A stretch of DNA of 64,000 bases. Source: Colwellia polaris. Its GTDB lineage: Bacteria > Pseudomonadota > Gammaproteobacteria > Enterobacterales > Alteromonadaceae. This document shows positions 27,187 through 35,701 of this stretch, piece by piece. Position numbers and translations under genes: made by a program. The stretch is from the NCBI RefSeq assembly GCF_002104515.1, contig NZ_NBOE01000009.1, forward strand, positions 101,919 through 165,918, in the 5' to 3' direction. The notes below the pieces were generated by a model. The model was not told the DNA's origin. It searched no databases and saw nothing but the letters and a program-made list of their open reading frames with translations. The first letter of the stretch is position 1; every line of letters starts with the position of its first letter.

Positions 27187-27825
27187 ATGTTTGATGAAAG
27201 CTACATCGATGTTCCTTTTAACTTTAGACATCACTGTTGGTTCTGTTCAGAGCCAGCAGGACACTCTTTTACTTTTCCACATTCAGCACATTTAATTTTT
27301 GATTGTCCGCATGAAGTACTCACTATACCCAGTTGTTTAGAGTGCTCTCGTGCCGCCAACAAAGCGACAGTGCGTTCAATTTGGCAAGTAGAGCAAAGTG
27401 TTAAAACTTACTTAATTAAAAAATACCGCAAAGACTTAGCCATTGGATTAAATTGGACAGAAGAAGAATTAGCAAATTCTGGCTTTGAAGGCGGCAGTTT
27501 TGCCGGCTTTCAAAAAAGCGCTTGGTTTATGTACCAAGTTGCAAAAGACCGAGTTAACTTTCGAGGCTGGCCATTAGTGCTTAACGGCGTTGAGATCATT
27601 AATGAAGATGTGGACCGAGAGTTTTGTTTTGACGGGGTAAGCTACCCAAATATCGACCAAGCAATTGAACACTACAGCCTTAACTTTTCATTAGATAGTG
27701 ATTTTCTTCGCCGAGTACTGGCAAAAATTGGTCTGCAACAATTTGCAAAAGCGGTAAGGTTTTGCCGCTTGTATGTTGGGGCAACACCCAATGAAAAATC
27801 AAAGGCTTTGCGTGAATTCAATTAA
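27187..27825 (+). CDS. Conserved hypothetical protein with HNH-like cysteine pairs
   Basis: The product has 212 residues and I cannot assign it to a named family. Its N-terminal 60 residues contain 'HHCWFC' (Cys17, Cys20), Cys40, and 'IPSCLECSRAANKA' (Cys50, Cys53). This spacing and the 'P.C..C...NK' ending resemble the zinc ribbon of HNH endonucleases, but the catalytic His/Asn pattern is not clear, so nuclease activity is only a possibility. The rest is charged and aromatic ('FEGGSFAGFQKSAWFMYQ', 'FCFDGVSYPNIDQAIEHY') without membrane segments. It begins 40 bp after the helicase gene on the same strand and may share its transcript. Confidence 0.7.
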   Translation: MFDESYIDVPFNFRHHCWFCSEPAGHSFTFPHSAHLIFDCPHEVLTIPSCLECSRAANKATVRSIWQVEQSVKTYLIKKYRKDLAIGLNWTEEELANSGFEGGSFAGFQKSAWFMYQVAKDRVNFRGWPLVLNGVEIINEDVDREFCFDGVSYPNIDQAIEHYSLNFSLDSDFLRRVLAKIGLQQFAKAVRFCRLYVGATPNEKSKALREFN

Positions 27826-27869
27826 ATAGAGTAAGCCATAAGGTTTAAGTTCAACAAACCTTAGACATG

Positions 27870-27920
27870 AGCTAACTAGGGTTTTTTAAATCACACTAAC
27901 GGGTGTTAGTTTAGTTAGCT
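27870..27920. terminator. Nested inverted repeats between convergent genes
   Basis: AGCTAACT (27870-27877) pairs with AGTTAGCT (27913-27920), and inside it ACTAAC (27895-27900) pairs with GTTAGT (27905-27910). A smaller AAGGTTT/AAACCTT hairpin precedes them near 27839-27861. They lie between the end of the HNH-like gene and the end of the minus-strand GGDEF gene, so a bidirectional terminator is likely. Confidence 0.5.
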
Positions 27921-28022
27921 TATTCGGTTGATAACGTTCTGCTGAAATTATATTTAGCACTTTTTATTACTGTTCAATATAGCCCTATCTTTTTTACTTA
28001 TCGCCAATTAAGTCAAATCAAA

Positions 28023-28919
28023 TTAACTTTGAGAAACAATACTCAACTTATGTGGCGTACTCATCTTCTGAGAATATAATGCTTTATCTGCGCGCTTAAA
28101 GAAGCTGCTAGCATTGTCAGCTCTGTTCATAAAAGCTAAGCCTAAGCTACTGGTAACATTATACTTTGCTAGCAAAGCATCTTTCGACATTGCTAAATAA
28201 ACCCGATGTTCTATAACCGCTAAGGATTGCTCTGAAGCATCCGCTACTATTATCGCAAATTCGTCACCACCAAAACGAAATACCGAATCTGTATCTCGCA
28301 CGCTTTTACGTAATGCTTTGGCAAATTGTATTAATACATTGTCGCCTATGTCGTGACCAAAAGTGTCATTTATAGCCTTAAACTTGTTAAGATCACACAA
28401 AATGAGTCCCGCTCGCGCATGTCGACGACTCGCTTGAGCCATAGTGCGTTTTATTTGTTCGTCAAAACTTCGTCGATTTCCAAGTTTGGTTAAACTGTCT
28501 TGCATGGCTAACTGCATAGCTTGATGGAATTGAACGGCATTGTTTAATGGATTAATCAACAAATCATGCAGTTCAGTTAATACTTTAAAGTTTGCAATAC
28601 TAATCGGCATATTCACAGCATAAGTAATAATGCCAAAGAATTGACCGTTAAGTTTCAATTCAAATTGTCGCTCAGATTTTGCTTGTCGACTACCTCTTGC
28701 TGTAGCGCTTACATCTGCATGTTTAAAGTATAAGCCAGTAAAATCAAGGTACTTAGCAGCCTCAATTGCAAATATGTTGATCAGCTCGTTTACATCTAAT
28801 GTAGTTTGTAATTGCTCAAGCAAAGCCAAATTACGTTGGCTTTGTTGTTCACTATGTTGAAACAAAGTGAAAGCATTAAATTTTGAGTTAGGGTGATTAA
28901 CAACATTGACTGTTCGCAT
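28023..28919 (-). CDS. Diguanylate cyclase (GGDEF)
   Basis: This is a 298-residue cytoplasmic protein. Residues 1 to about 130 resemble a degenerate GAF sensory domain ('LDVNELINIFAIEAAKYLDFTGLYF'), and the rest is a GGDEF domain beginning 'AMQDSLTKLGNRRSF'. The active-site motif 'RFGGDEF' is intact, and an RxxD inhibitory site (RDTD) lies exactly five residues before it, so product feedback inhibition is expected. There is no EAL partner domain. It is transcribed alone, divergent from the Kef-type antiporter gene. Confidence 0.92.
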   Translation of the reverse strand: MRTVNVVNHPNSKFNAFTLFQHSEQQSQRNLALLEQLQTTLDVNELINIFAIEAAKYLDFTGLYFKHADVSATARGSRQAKSERQFELKLNGQFFGIITYAVNMPISIANFKVLTELHDLLINPLNNAVQFHQAMQLAMQDSLTKLGNRRSFDEQIKRTMAQASRRHARAGLILCDLNKFKAINDTFGHDIGDNVLIQFAKALRKSVRDTDSVFRFGGDEFAIIVADASEQSLAVIEHRVYLAMSKDALLAKYNVTSSLGLAFMNRADNASSFFKRADKALYSQKMSTPHKLSIVSQS

Positions 28920-29227
28920 AAATTTTTCCCAGCTAATTTTGACGTTTAAACTTTCTGAGCTAACTAAAGCAATAACCGTACCTAAATCATAAGAAAACCA
29001 CAGATTTTACTAATTTAAATAGAAAACACTGAAATTCGATGTTCGAATAACTGGGAAGTAATTATATTTGAATACCTTAAGTCTACGTTTTTATGTGTTT
29101 TTTCCTAAATAAAATAGAAATAACTTAGACAAAAGGGGGGCTAGAAGGCTACACTGATATTAAAAATATTTTTCAACAAAGCTCAAAAATCTGCCTTTAT
29201 TTATTCATCGTTTTGTAAGGAATATAC
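28920..29227. other. Divergent intergenic region without recognised features
   Basis: This 308-bp gap separates the divergent GGDEF and Kef-type genes and must hold both promoters. It is AT-rich, with a conspicuous G6 run near 29135. I see no RNA gene, clear operator or open frame. Confidence 0.5.
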
Positions 29228-31195
29228 GTGACAAGTCATCTTGAATTACTCGCCATATTGTCTAGTGCTGTACTGATAGTGTGGTTATTTCGTCGCTTAC
29301 AATTGCCAGCCATTTTAGCTTACCTCGTTGCAGGCGTTTTGGTGGGTGAGCATGGCTTAGCTTTAGCGCATGAGCATGTAGATTACGACCATTTCGCAGA
29401 ACTTGGCATCGTGTTTTTGTTATTTACCCTCGGGCTTGAGTTTTCATTACCCAAACTACTCGCCATGCGACACTTAGTAGTAACAGTAGGTAGCTTGCAA
29501 GTTATAATTTCACTTGTGCTATTTATGGTTGTCGCGATGTTTTTTGGCCAAAGCTTTGCAGCGGCAATCACCATAGGTGGCATTTTAGCGCTCTCTTCAA
29601 CGGCTATCGTAATAAGGCAGTTAAGTGAAAGTGGCGGCATGAAGAAAAAATCAGGGCAACTTTCTGTCGCCGTATTGTTATTTCAAGATGTAGCTGTTGT
29701 ACCTTTATTAATTGTAATTCCGTTATTAGCACAGGGTGGCGACTCATCTTTTATTATGGCGCTGTTATTTGCCTTAGTTAAAGGCGTGTTTGTTGTTTCA
29801 CTATTATTATTAGCCGGTAAATGGTTACTACCAAGATTATTTAATTTAGTGGCGCAAGTAAGAACCGACGAATTGTTTGTATTAACCACCTTACTCGTAA
29901 CACTTGTTGCCTCAGCGTTAACACAGTGGTTTGGTCTTTCAATGGCCTTAGGCGCATTTTTAGCCGGTATGATGCTAGGTGAAAGCCAATATAAACATCA
30001 ACTTGAAGCCGACATTAGACCTTATCGTGATATTCTATTGGGTTTGTTTTTTGTAACCGTTGGCATGAAACTCAATATTGGTGTGGTTTTCTCGTCACCT
30101 TTTATAATTATTTCGTTATTAATTTGTTTTATGTTGGTTAAAGTAGCTGTTGTTGTACTGCTGGCTAAACGGGCTGGAGAATCTTCAAAAGATGCTTGGG
30201 CGGCCGGTATTATGTTGGCACAAATGGGAGAGTTTGGTTTTGTATTAATTGCTTTAGCGAGTCAAGTAGAAGTGCTATCTGCTACTACAGCTTCAATTTT
30301 ATTAGGCACAGGTGTATTAAGTATGGCAATAACGCCATATATGATCAGCAACGCCAGAAAATGGGCACTATGGCTCAATAAAGAAAAGCAAATCGATACT
30401 CAAGCGTTAGAAGAGTTGCCACAAAATACCTCTTTGCATGATCACGTTATTATCTGTGGCTTTGGCCGAATTGGACAAACAGTCAGTCGCTTCTTAAAAC
30501 AAGAATCAATTGATTTTGTTGCCATAGATATTGACCCATTGCGAACAACAAAAGCGCGAGAAGCTGGTGAAAACGTGCTTTTTGGCTCATCTCGACAAGC
30601 AGAGCTATTACATGCAGCGAAATTATCAAAAGCTAAACTGGTGGTTATTGCCTTTGGCGAAGACAAACAGTCACTCGACGTTATTCAAAAGGTGCGTTCA
30701 TTAGCGCCAAACGTACCTATTTTAGTTCGCACTCGAAACGACGATCAATTAGATGAATTACATGCTGCAGGAGCAAACGAGGTAGTACCAGAGAGCTTAG
30801 AAGGTAGCTTAATGTTAGTTTCACAAGTGTTGTCGTTATCAGGCATACCTTTTTCTCGCATTGTGCGCCGCGTTCAAAAAGAGCGTAAGAACCATTACAA
30901 CCACTTACATGGTTTCTTTCAAGGCGAGCATACCGATCTGAGCCCCGACAAGATTGACCGCATCGAATTTGCTCATGCAATTATATTGACTGACGACTCT
31001 TTCGCCGTAGGTAAAACGATTAGTGCGTTAAAATTAGATGAACGTCTCGTGTTTGTTATAGCGCTTAGACGTAACAATATTGAAAGCGAAGAGCCTGACG
31101 TAGAGACCGTGCTTTTACCACAAGACACTTTAATTGTAAGGGGTAAGCCTAGAAGGGTAGAGCGCGCAGAACGTTTTGTGCAAGAAGGGCATTAA
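29228..31195 (+). CDS. Kef-type monovalent cation:proton antiporter with RCK/TrkA domains (CPA2 family)
   Basis: This 655-residue inner-membrane transporter has about 12 hydrophobic segments in residues 1-380 ('LLFTLGLEFSLPKLL', 'LALSSTAIVIRQLSE', 'LFQDVAVVPLLIV') followed by a cytosolic NAD-binding RCK_N domain beginning 'DHVIICGFGRIGQTVSRFL' near residue 405 and a C-terminal RCK_C domain ('FAVGKTISALKL'). It resembles KefB/KefC/YbaL potassium efflux systems. The usual glutathione-site determinants could not be checked and no KefF/KefG ancillary flavoprotein gene is adjacent, so glutathione gating is not claimed. The start is GTG with AAGGA upstream. Confidence 0.9.
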   Translation: MTSHLELLAILSSAVLIVWLFRRLQLPAILAYLVAGVLVGEHGLALAHEHVDYDHFAELGIVFLLFTLGLEFSLPKLLAMRHLVVTVGSLQVIISLVLFMVVAMFFGQSFAAAITIGGILALSSTAIVIRQLSESGGMKKKSGQLSVAVLLFQDVAVVPLLIVIPLLAQGGDSSFIMALLFALVKGVFVVSLLLLAGKWLLPRLFNLVAQVRTDELFVLTTLLVTLVASALTQWFGLSMALGAFLAGMMLGESQYKHQLEADIRPYRDILLGLFFVTVGMKLNIGVVFSSPFIIISLLICFMLVKVAVVVLLAKRAGESSKDAWAAGIMLAQMGEFGFVLIALASQVEVLSATTASILLGTGVLSMAITPYMISNARKWALWLNKEKQIDTQALEELPQNTSLHDHVIICGFGRIGQTVSRFLKQESIDFVAIDIDPLRTTKAREAGENVLFGSSRQAELLHAAKLSKAKLVVIAFGEDKQSLDVIQKVRSLAPNVPILVRTRNDDQLDELHAAGANEVVPESLEGSLMLVSQVLSLSGIPFSRIVRRVQKERKNHYNHLHGFFQGEHTDLSPDKIDRIEFAHAIILTDDSFAVGKTISALKLDERLVFVIALRRNNIESEEPDVETVLLPQDTLIVRGKPRRVERAERFVQEGH

Positions 31196-31212
31196 ATATA
31201 AATGGGATATCA

Positions 31213-31262
31213 TACCCAATATTTAAATTAAAAATGTATTTTACTTAGTGAAATATTGGGTA
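31213..31262. terminator. 12-bp inverted repeat between convergent genes
   Basis: TACCCAATATTT (31213-31224) and AAATATTGGGTA (31251-31262) are perfect complements separated by 26 nt. The repeat lies between the stops of the antiporter gene (plus) and the patatin gene (minus), a likely bidirectional terminator. Confidence 0.5.
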
Positions 31263-31280
31263 ATTATTATTCAAACAAAA

Positions 31281-32432
31281 CTAAATATTAAGAAACTCTC
31301 GTATTTGAGTTTCTTGCTCTAGTGCATCATTAAAGCCTAGGTTGATTAACTCTTTGCAATAGGTTTTCTCAAATAATAAATAGCTAAGTAAGCTTGATTC
31401 TGCATCATTGCTTATACCAATGCCGCGTAATAATAAGCGAATCGACATCGGTAGCTTATCGTAATACTTTACGGCAATTCTGTTGAAGTTATGGCTTGGG
31501 TTTATTACATAAGATTCAATATTCTTTAAACCTGATGTTTTCTTTTTATTTTCATCTGGAATTAAAGATAAGGTATGATTTACGCGCTCCATTCGCTCTA
31601 TATCACTTTGCAAGGTATCTGAAAATATTGAATCTAGTAAGTGACCCGCTATTGCCGCTGTTGTTGGTGGGTGAGGGTTATTCTCTTGTGCATGCAAAGG
31701 CTCTTTTGGTTGTTCTACACCAACGATAAATATTTTTTCAGCGCCCAAATGAATAGCAGGGCTTAATGGCGACAATTGATGCACTGAGCCATCACCTAAA
31801 TGGTGTCTTCTTACTTTTTCAGAGGGAAATACCAGCGGAATGGCGGCAGATGCCATTAAATGTTGGCTGTTTAATTGTGTTGGTTCGCCACGTCGTTTAG
31901 ATCTAAACCAAGGTGAAATGGAATCTTCAGATTGAAAAAAGCTAATAGAGTCGCCGCTTGTATAGCTTGATGCTGTTACAGATACCGCCGAAAGGTAACG
32001 GCGCCTAATATTTGTGTCGATGCGGTTAAAATCTACTACGTTCTCTAATAGTTGCCTAAGTGGGGCATTGTTTAATAAGCTGCGGGCATTTTTATTTGCA
32101 TAGTCAGCCTGAAAGCCTCCTAAAAAACCACCAATAATGTGGCTATACACACGAAACGGATCCGTATGGTAAATTCTGCATGGGTCCAAGTTCTTCCAAA
32201 CCCATTCCAACTTTTTAACCGCCAATTGAAAACATGAAGCATAGCAAGCTAATGCGGTTGAATTGATAGCACCAGCAGAAGTACCACAAATAATTGGAAA
32301 GGGCACACCATGGTTTCGTGGCATAAATTTAGCTATGGCAGACAATACACCTACTTGATAAGCAGCTCGCGCACCGCCTCCGGTTAAAACTAAGGCATTA
32401 TTACTGTCAATATAGCTGCGTTTGTTGGACAT
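31281..32432 (-). CDS. Patatin-like phospholipase
   Basis: This is a predicted lipid acyl hydrolase of 383 residues. The oxyanion loop 'GGGARAAYQ' is at residues 18-26, the nucleophile elbow 'GTSAG' places Ser52, and 'LGDGSV' supplies the dyad Asp214. An N-terminal signal peptide is absent, so it is likely cytoplasmic or membrane-associated. The C-terminal 130 residues are not part of the core patatin fold and show no recognisable domain. Substrate is unknown. It is a single gene, convergent with the antiporter gene. Confidence 0.9.
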   Translation of the reverse strand: MSNKRSYIDSNNALVLTGGGARAAYQVGVLSAIAKFMPRNHGVPFPIICGTSAGAINSTALACYASCFQLAVKKLEWVWKNLDPCRIYHTDPFRVYSHIIGGFLGGFQADYANKNARSLLNNAPLRQLLENVVDFNRIDTNIRRRYLSAVSVTASSYTSGDSISFFQSEDSISPWFRSKRRGEPTQLNSQHLMASAAIPLVFPSEKVRRHHLGDGSVHQLSPLSPAIHLGAEKIFIVGVEQPKEPLHAQENNPHPPTTAAIAGHLLDSIFSDTLQSDIERMERVNHTLSLIPDENKKKTSGLKNIESYVINPSHNFNRIAVKYYDKLPMSIRLLLRGIGISNDAESSLLSYLLFEKTYCKELINLGFNDALEQETQIREFLNI

Positions 32433-32532
32433 TCAGGAAACCGATTTTATTGAGGAAAAAAGCATTGAGGTGATTTTAATCAGTTTTCATTAGTGTTGCT
32501 AGCGGTAATTAATATTTGAGGATTGGTAGATG

Positions 32533-32565
32533 AAAAAAAGGCCAGCTAATGCTGGCCTTTTTAAT
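32533..32565 (-). terminator. Rho-independent terminator after the DUF3718 gene
   Basis: On the minus strand the stem AAAGGCCAGC / GCTGGCCTTT with loop ATTA runs into a T-run. It is 70 bp beyond the stop of the DUF3718 gene and before the patatin gene, so the two are separate units. Confidence 0.88.
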
Positions 32566-32634
32566 GACACAAGAATTATTAACTAATAAAACATACAACT
32601 TTGAGCAGTCTAACGTCTATCAGAAAATAAATTT

Positions 32635-32994
32635 CTAGCTGCTAACGCGTTCGTTTGCAGCGTCGATTAATGGTTGCGATCCATTTTGAATAAGTGCCAG
32701 GTTAGCTGTAACTGTTTTCTTTGGTAATTTACTAATCATCAAAGAACCCGTTTTAACTGAACCTTTATTAGCAGCGAATTCTAACAAGTTTTGGCCATTA
32801 CACTGAATACCAGTAAAAATATTGCGAATTTTTAATTTATTCGTCTTTAAGAATGAGCGCATACGCTTTTTGTCGTCAGCAGCAACATACTCACATACAC
32901 TTTGTGCAATGTTAGCAGCTTGCGCTTTCGGGGCAGAAATAATAGACGTCATCGTTAAAGCTGTAATGGTTGTAACTAGTAATAATTTTTTCAT
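32635..32994 (-). CDS. Exported DUF3718-type protein
   Basis: This is a small secreted or periplasmic protein (119 residues) with a clear signal peptide: basic start 'MKKLLL', hydrophobic core, and a probable cleavage after 'APKAQA' (about residue 26). The mature part, 'AQSVCEYVAADDKKRMRSFLKTNKLKIRNIF.GIQCNGQNLLEFA', resembles DUF3718 proteins from Colwellia and Shewanella, with two conserved cysteines that could form a disulfide. Function unknown. AAGG lies 8 bp before the ATG. It has its own terminator. Confidence 0.8.
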   Translation of the reverse strand: MKKLLLVTTITALTMTSIISAPKAQAANIAQSVCEYVAADDKKRMRSFLKTNKLKIRNIFTGIQCNGQNLLEFAANKGSVKTGSLMISKLPKKTVTANLALIQNGSQPLIDAANERVSS

Positions 32995-33313
32995 TTTAAT
33001 AACCTTTTTAATAATTAATTAGAGTTAGTAAAAGAAAAAACCACAGGATGTACCTAATAACACGGTAACTCCGCTGTCATAGATAAATAGTATATTTACC
33101 CTTAGACCGGTGGTTTTGCGTAACACGTTTTCGCGTGTTTTGCCTTTTCTTTGTCAAATTTAAGTATCTCTAAAATCTAGCTAAATTGCAACCCAACTGT
33201 AATATTTCGTGCGAATTTTGTAAGGTTTTTGAATGATTGGTGAAAATTTAGAATATAAAAAAGGGGCCTATGCCCCTTAATTATATTATTGATTTAATTG
33301 TAATTATGAAATT
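32995..33313. other. Intergenic region upstream of the DUF3718 gene, downstream of scoB
   Basis: This 319-bp stretch contains the promoter region of the minus-strand DUF3718 gene at its left end and the scoB terminator at its right end. Nothing else was recognised. Confidence 0.5.
33250..33281 (-). terminator. Rho-independent terminator of the liu-sco gene cluster
   Basis: On the minus strand the stem AAGGGGC / GCCCCTT with a 4-nt loop is followed by T6. It is located about 35 bp after the scoB stop and closes the long minus-strand cluster. Confidence 0.9.
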
Positions 33314-33970
33314 TTACAATCGCATCTCAGGTACATCACCTTCAACGACTAACTCACCCTCAGTTAATGAAATTATTTCTTCAACTGATACACCTGGTGC
33401 TCGTTCTAATAAATAAAATTTACCATTTTTAATTTCGATAAAAGCAAGGTCTGTTAGTACTTTTTTAATACAACCTTTACCTGTTAATGGCAGGGTACAG
33501 TTAGTTAATAATTTAGATACACCGTGTTTTGAGGCATGTGTCATGGTAACAATAATATTGTCTGCGCCGGCAACAAGATCCATTGCGCCACCCATACCTT
33601 TAATTAATTTACCCGGTATCATGTAAGAAGCAATATTGCCGTTTACATCAACTTCAAATGCGCCTAAAACGGTTAAATCAACATGTCCACCACGGATCAT
33701 AGCGAATGACTCGGCAGAATCAAATATTGAAGCGCCTTTTGCCATAGTAACGGTTTGTTTACCGGCATTGATTAAGTCTGCGTCTATTTCGTCTTCGGTA
33801 GGGAACTGTCCCATACCAAGCAAGCCATTTTCAGATTGCAGCATAACTTCCATACCTTCAGGCACATAGTTTGCCACTAATGTTGGAATGCCTATACCTA
33901 AATTAACGTAATAACCGTCTTGTAGTTCTTGTGCAACTCGCTGTGCTAGTTGCTCTCTTGATAAAGCCAT
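33314..33970 (-). CDS. scoB: 3-oxoacid CoA-transferase subunit B
   Basis: This is the beta subunit of the two-subunit CoA-transferase that moves CoA from succinyl-CoA (or another acyl-CoA) to acetoacetate. The catalytic glutamate lies in 'QSENGLLGMG' near residue 47; 'NLGIGIPTLVANYVP' and 'GGAMDLVAGA' are family stretches. The 218-residue length is typical. A strong AAGGAG site precedes the ATG, 13 bp after the scoA stop. Next to liuE it would convert acetoacetate from leucine breakdown into acetoacetyl-CoA. Confidence 0.93.
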   Translation of the reverse strand: MALSREQLAQRVAQELQDGYYVNLGIGIPTLVANYVPEGMEVMLQSENGLLGMGQFPTEDEIDADLINAGKQTVTMAKGASIFDSAESFAMIRGGHVDLTVLGAFEVDVNGNIASYMIPGKLIKGMGGAMDLVAGADNIIVTMTHASKHGVSKLLTNCTLPLTGKGCIKKVLTDLAFIEIKNGKFYLLERAPGVSVEEIISLTEGELVVEGDVPEMRL

Positions 33971-33983
33971 AAATTACTCCTTA

Positions 33984-34682
33984 CTAGCTGCGAATAGTGC
34001 GCTGTTCAATGCGTTTTTCGAATGTACCTAAAACTAAGCGGTTTACATAAATACCCGGTGTGTGGATTTGATCCGGGTCTAATTCACCCGGCTCAACAAT
34101 TTCTTCCACTTCTACTACGGTTATTTTACCTGCCGTTGCGGCCATAGGATTAAAGTTGCGCGCAGTTTTTCTAAACACTAAATTACCGTAGCGGTCGGCT
34201 TTCCATGCTTTTACTATCGCAAAGTCACCAGTAATAGCGGGCTCTAAAATATAATGTCTGCCGTTGAATTCACGTTCTTCTTTACCTTCGGCTACTGGTG
34301 TTCCGTAACCTGTTGCCGTAAAGAAAGCAGGAATACCGGCACCACCGGCACGCATTTTTTCGGCTAATGTACCTTGTGGTGTTAACTCAACGTCAAGCTC
34401 GCCATTCATCATTTGACGTTCAAATTCTGCGTTTTCGCCAACATAAGATGCAATGATTTTTTTGATTTGACGATCAGGCAGTAAAATACCAAGACCAAAA
34501 TCGTCAACACCGCAATTGTTTGAAACAACGGTTAAACCTTTAGTACCTTTGCGTTTTATTTCGCTAATGAGGTTTTCAGGAATACCACATAATCCAAAAC
34601 CACCTGCAATAACGGTCATGTTGTCTTCTAGACCTTCCATTGCTTCTTCATAGCTTGACACTACTTTGTCAAATCCTGCCAT
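33984..34682 (-). CDS. scoA: 3-oxoacid CoA-transferase subunit A
   Basis: This is the alpha subunit of the same CoA-transferase (232 residues). '[16 protein letters not shown]' near the N-terminus is the glycine-rich CoA-binding loop, and '[16 protein letters not shown]' is characteristic. A GAGGAT ribosome-binding site precedes the ATG. About 100 bp separate it from liuE, and a partial LiuR-like half site (TTTACGTTA at 34746) lies in that gap, so it may have its own promoter as well as read-through from liu. Confidence 0.93.
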   Translation of the reverse strand: MAGFDKVVSSYEEAMEGLEDNMTVIAGGFGLCGIPENLISEIKRKGTKGLTVVSNNCGVDDFGLGILLPDRQIKKIIASYVGENAEFERQMMNGELDVELTPQGTLAEKMRAGGAGIPAFFTATGYGTPVAEGKEEREFNGRHYILEPAITGDFAIVKAWKADRYGNLVFRKTARNFNPMAATAGKITVVEVEEIVEPGELDPDQIHTPGIYVNRLVLGTFEKRIEQRTIRS

Positions 34683-34783
34683 TGTTCGATCCTCAATAAA
34701 AATTAATGTCTTTTTACTTTCAAGCCAACGAAAATATTATTGTTATTTACGTTAGTACAATTAACGGGTGCTATATCGCATGC

Positions 34784-35701
34784 TTATTTTGCACGATATG
34801 CCACCGATACTTTAGATATCGGTGCTTTACCTAGTTTGTCACTAATAAACCAACCTGCTTTAAGCAGTTTGTCGAAATCAATATTAGTGGTTATGCCTAA
34901 ACCATTGAGCATGTAAACCACATCTTCGGTTGCAACATTTCCTGATGCGCCCTTAGCATATGGACATCCACCAAGACCTGCAATAGCACTATCGACTACC
35001 TTAACGCCAGCCTGTAATGCACTGTAAATATTGGTTAACGCTTGACCATAGGTATCATGAAAGTGTACGGCCAGTTTTTCAACCGGTACCTTAGTACTAA
35101 CCGCCTGTAACATTTTGCTTACACTGGCAGGCGTGCCTACGCCAATAGTGTCGCCAAGTGATATTTCATAACAACCCATTTGGTATAGCTTTTGTGCAAC
35201 TTTTGCCACTTGTTCAGGAGCAACTTCACCTTCGTACGGGCACCCAACGACACATGAAACATAACCTCTTACAGGAATGTTTGCGGCTTTGGCTGCCTGC
35301 ATAATAGGTTCAAAGCGTTGTAAGCTTTCTTCAATCGAGCAATTAATATTTTTTTGACTAAAGGCTTCAGAGGCTGCGCCGAAAATAGCAACTTCGCTGG
35401 TATTAACTGCTACTGCAGCTTCAAAGCCTTTCATGTTCGGTGTTAGTGCCGCATAAGTAACGCCCGTTTTGCGTTTAATACCGTTGAAAACATCAGTAGA
35501 AGTTGCCATTTGTGGCACCCATTTGGGTGAAACAAAGCTGCCGCTTTCAATGTAGTTAACGCCAGCATTGGCTAATTGTTCAATTAACGCAATTTTATCT
35601 GCAGCGCTTATTTGAACTTTTTCATTTTGCAGGCCATCGCGCGGGCCAACTTCTACTATTTTTACTGACGATGGCAGTGTTGGTGTCAATATATTTGTCA
35701 T
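34784..35701 (-). CDS. liuE: Hydroxymethylglutaryl-CoA lyase
   Basis: The enzyme splits HMG-CoA into acetyl-CoA and acetoacetate, the last dedicated step of leucine degradation (also called mvaB). The DRE-TIM motif '[12 protein letters not shown]' starts near residue 17, metal-binding '[10 protein letters not shown]' near 213, and the flexible active-site Cys loop '[14 protein letters not shown]' near 243. The 305-residue length is normal. The ATG overlaps the liuD stop by one base (TAATG), so the genes are coupled. Confidence 0.95.
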   Translation of the reverse strand: MTNILTPTLPSSVKIVEVGPRDGLQNEKVQISAADKIALIEQLANAGVNYIESGSFVSPKWVPQMATSTDVFNGIKRKTGVTYAALTPNMKGFEAAVAVNTSEVAIFGAASEAFSQKNINCSIEESLQRFEPIMQAAKAANIPVRGYVSCVVGCPYEGEVAPEQVAKVAQKLYQMGCYEISLGDTIGVGTPASVSKMLQAVSTKVPVEKLAVHFHDTYGQALTNIYSALQAGVKVVDSAIAGLGGCPYAKGASGNVATEDVVYMLNGLGITTNIDFDKLLKAGWFISDKLGKAPISKVSVAYRAK

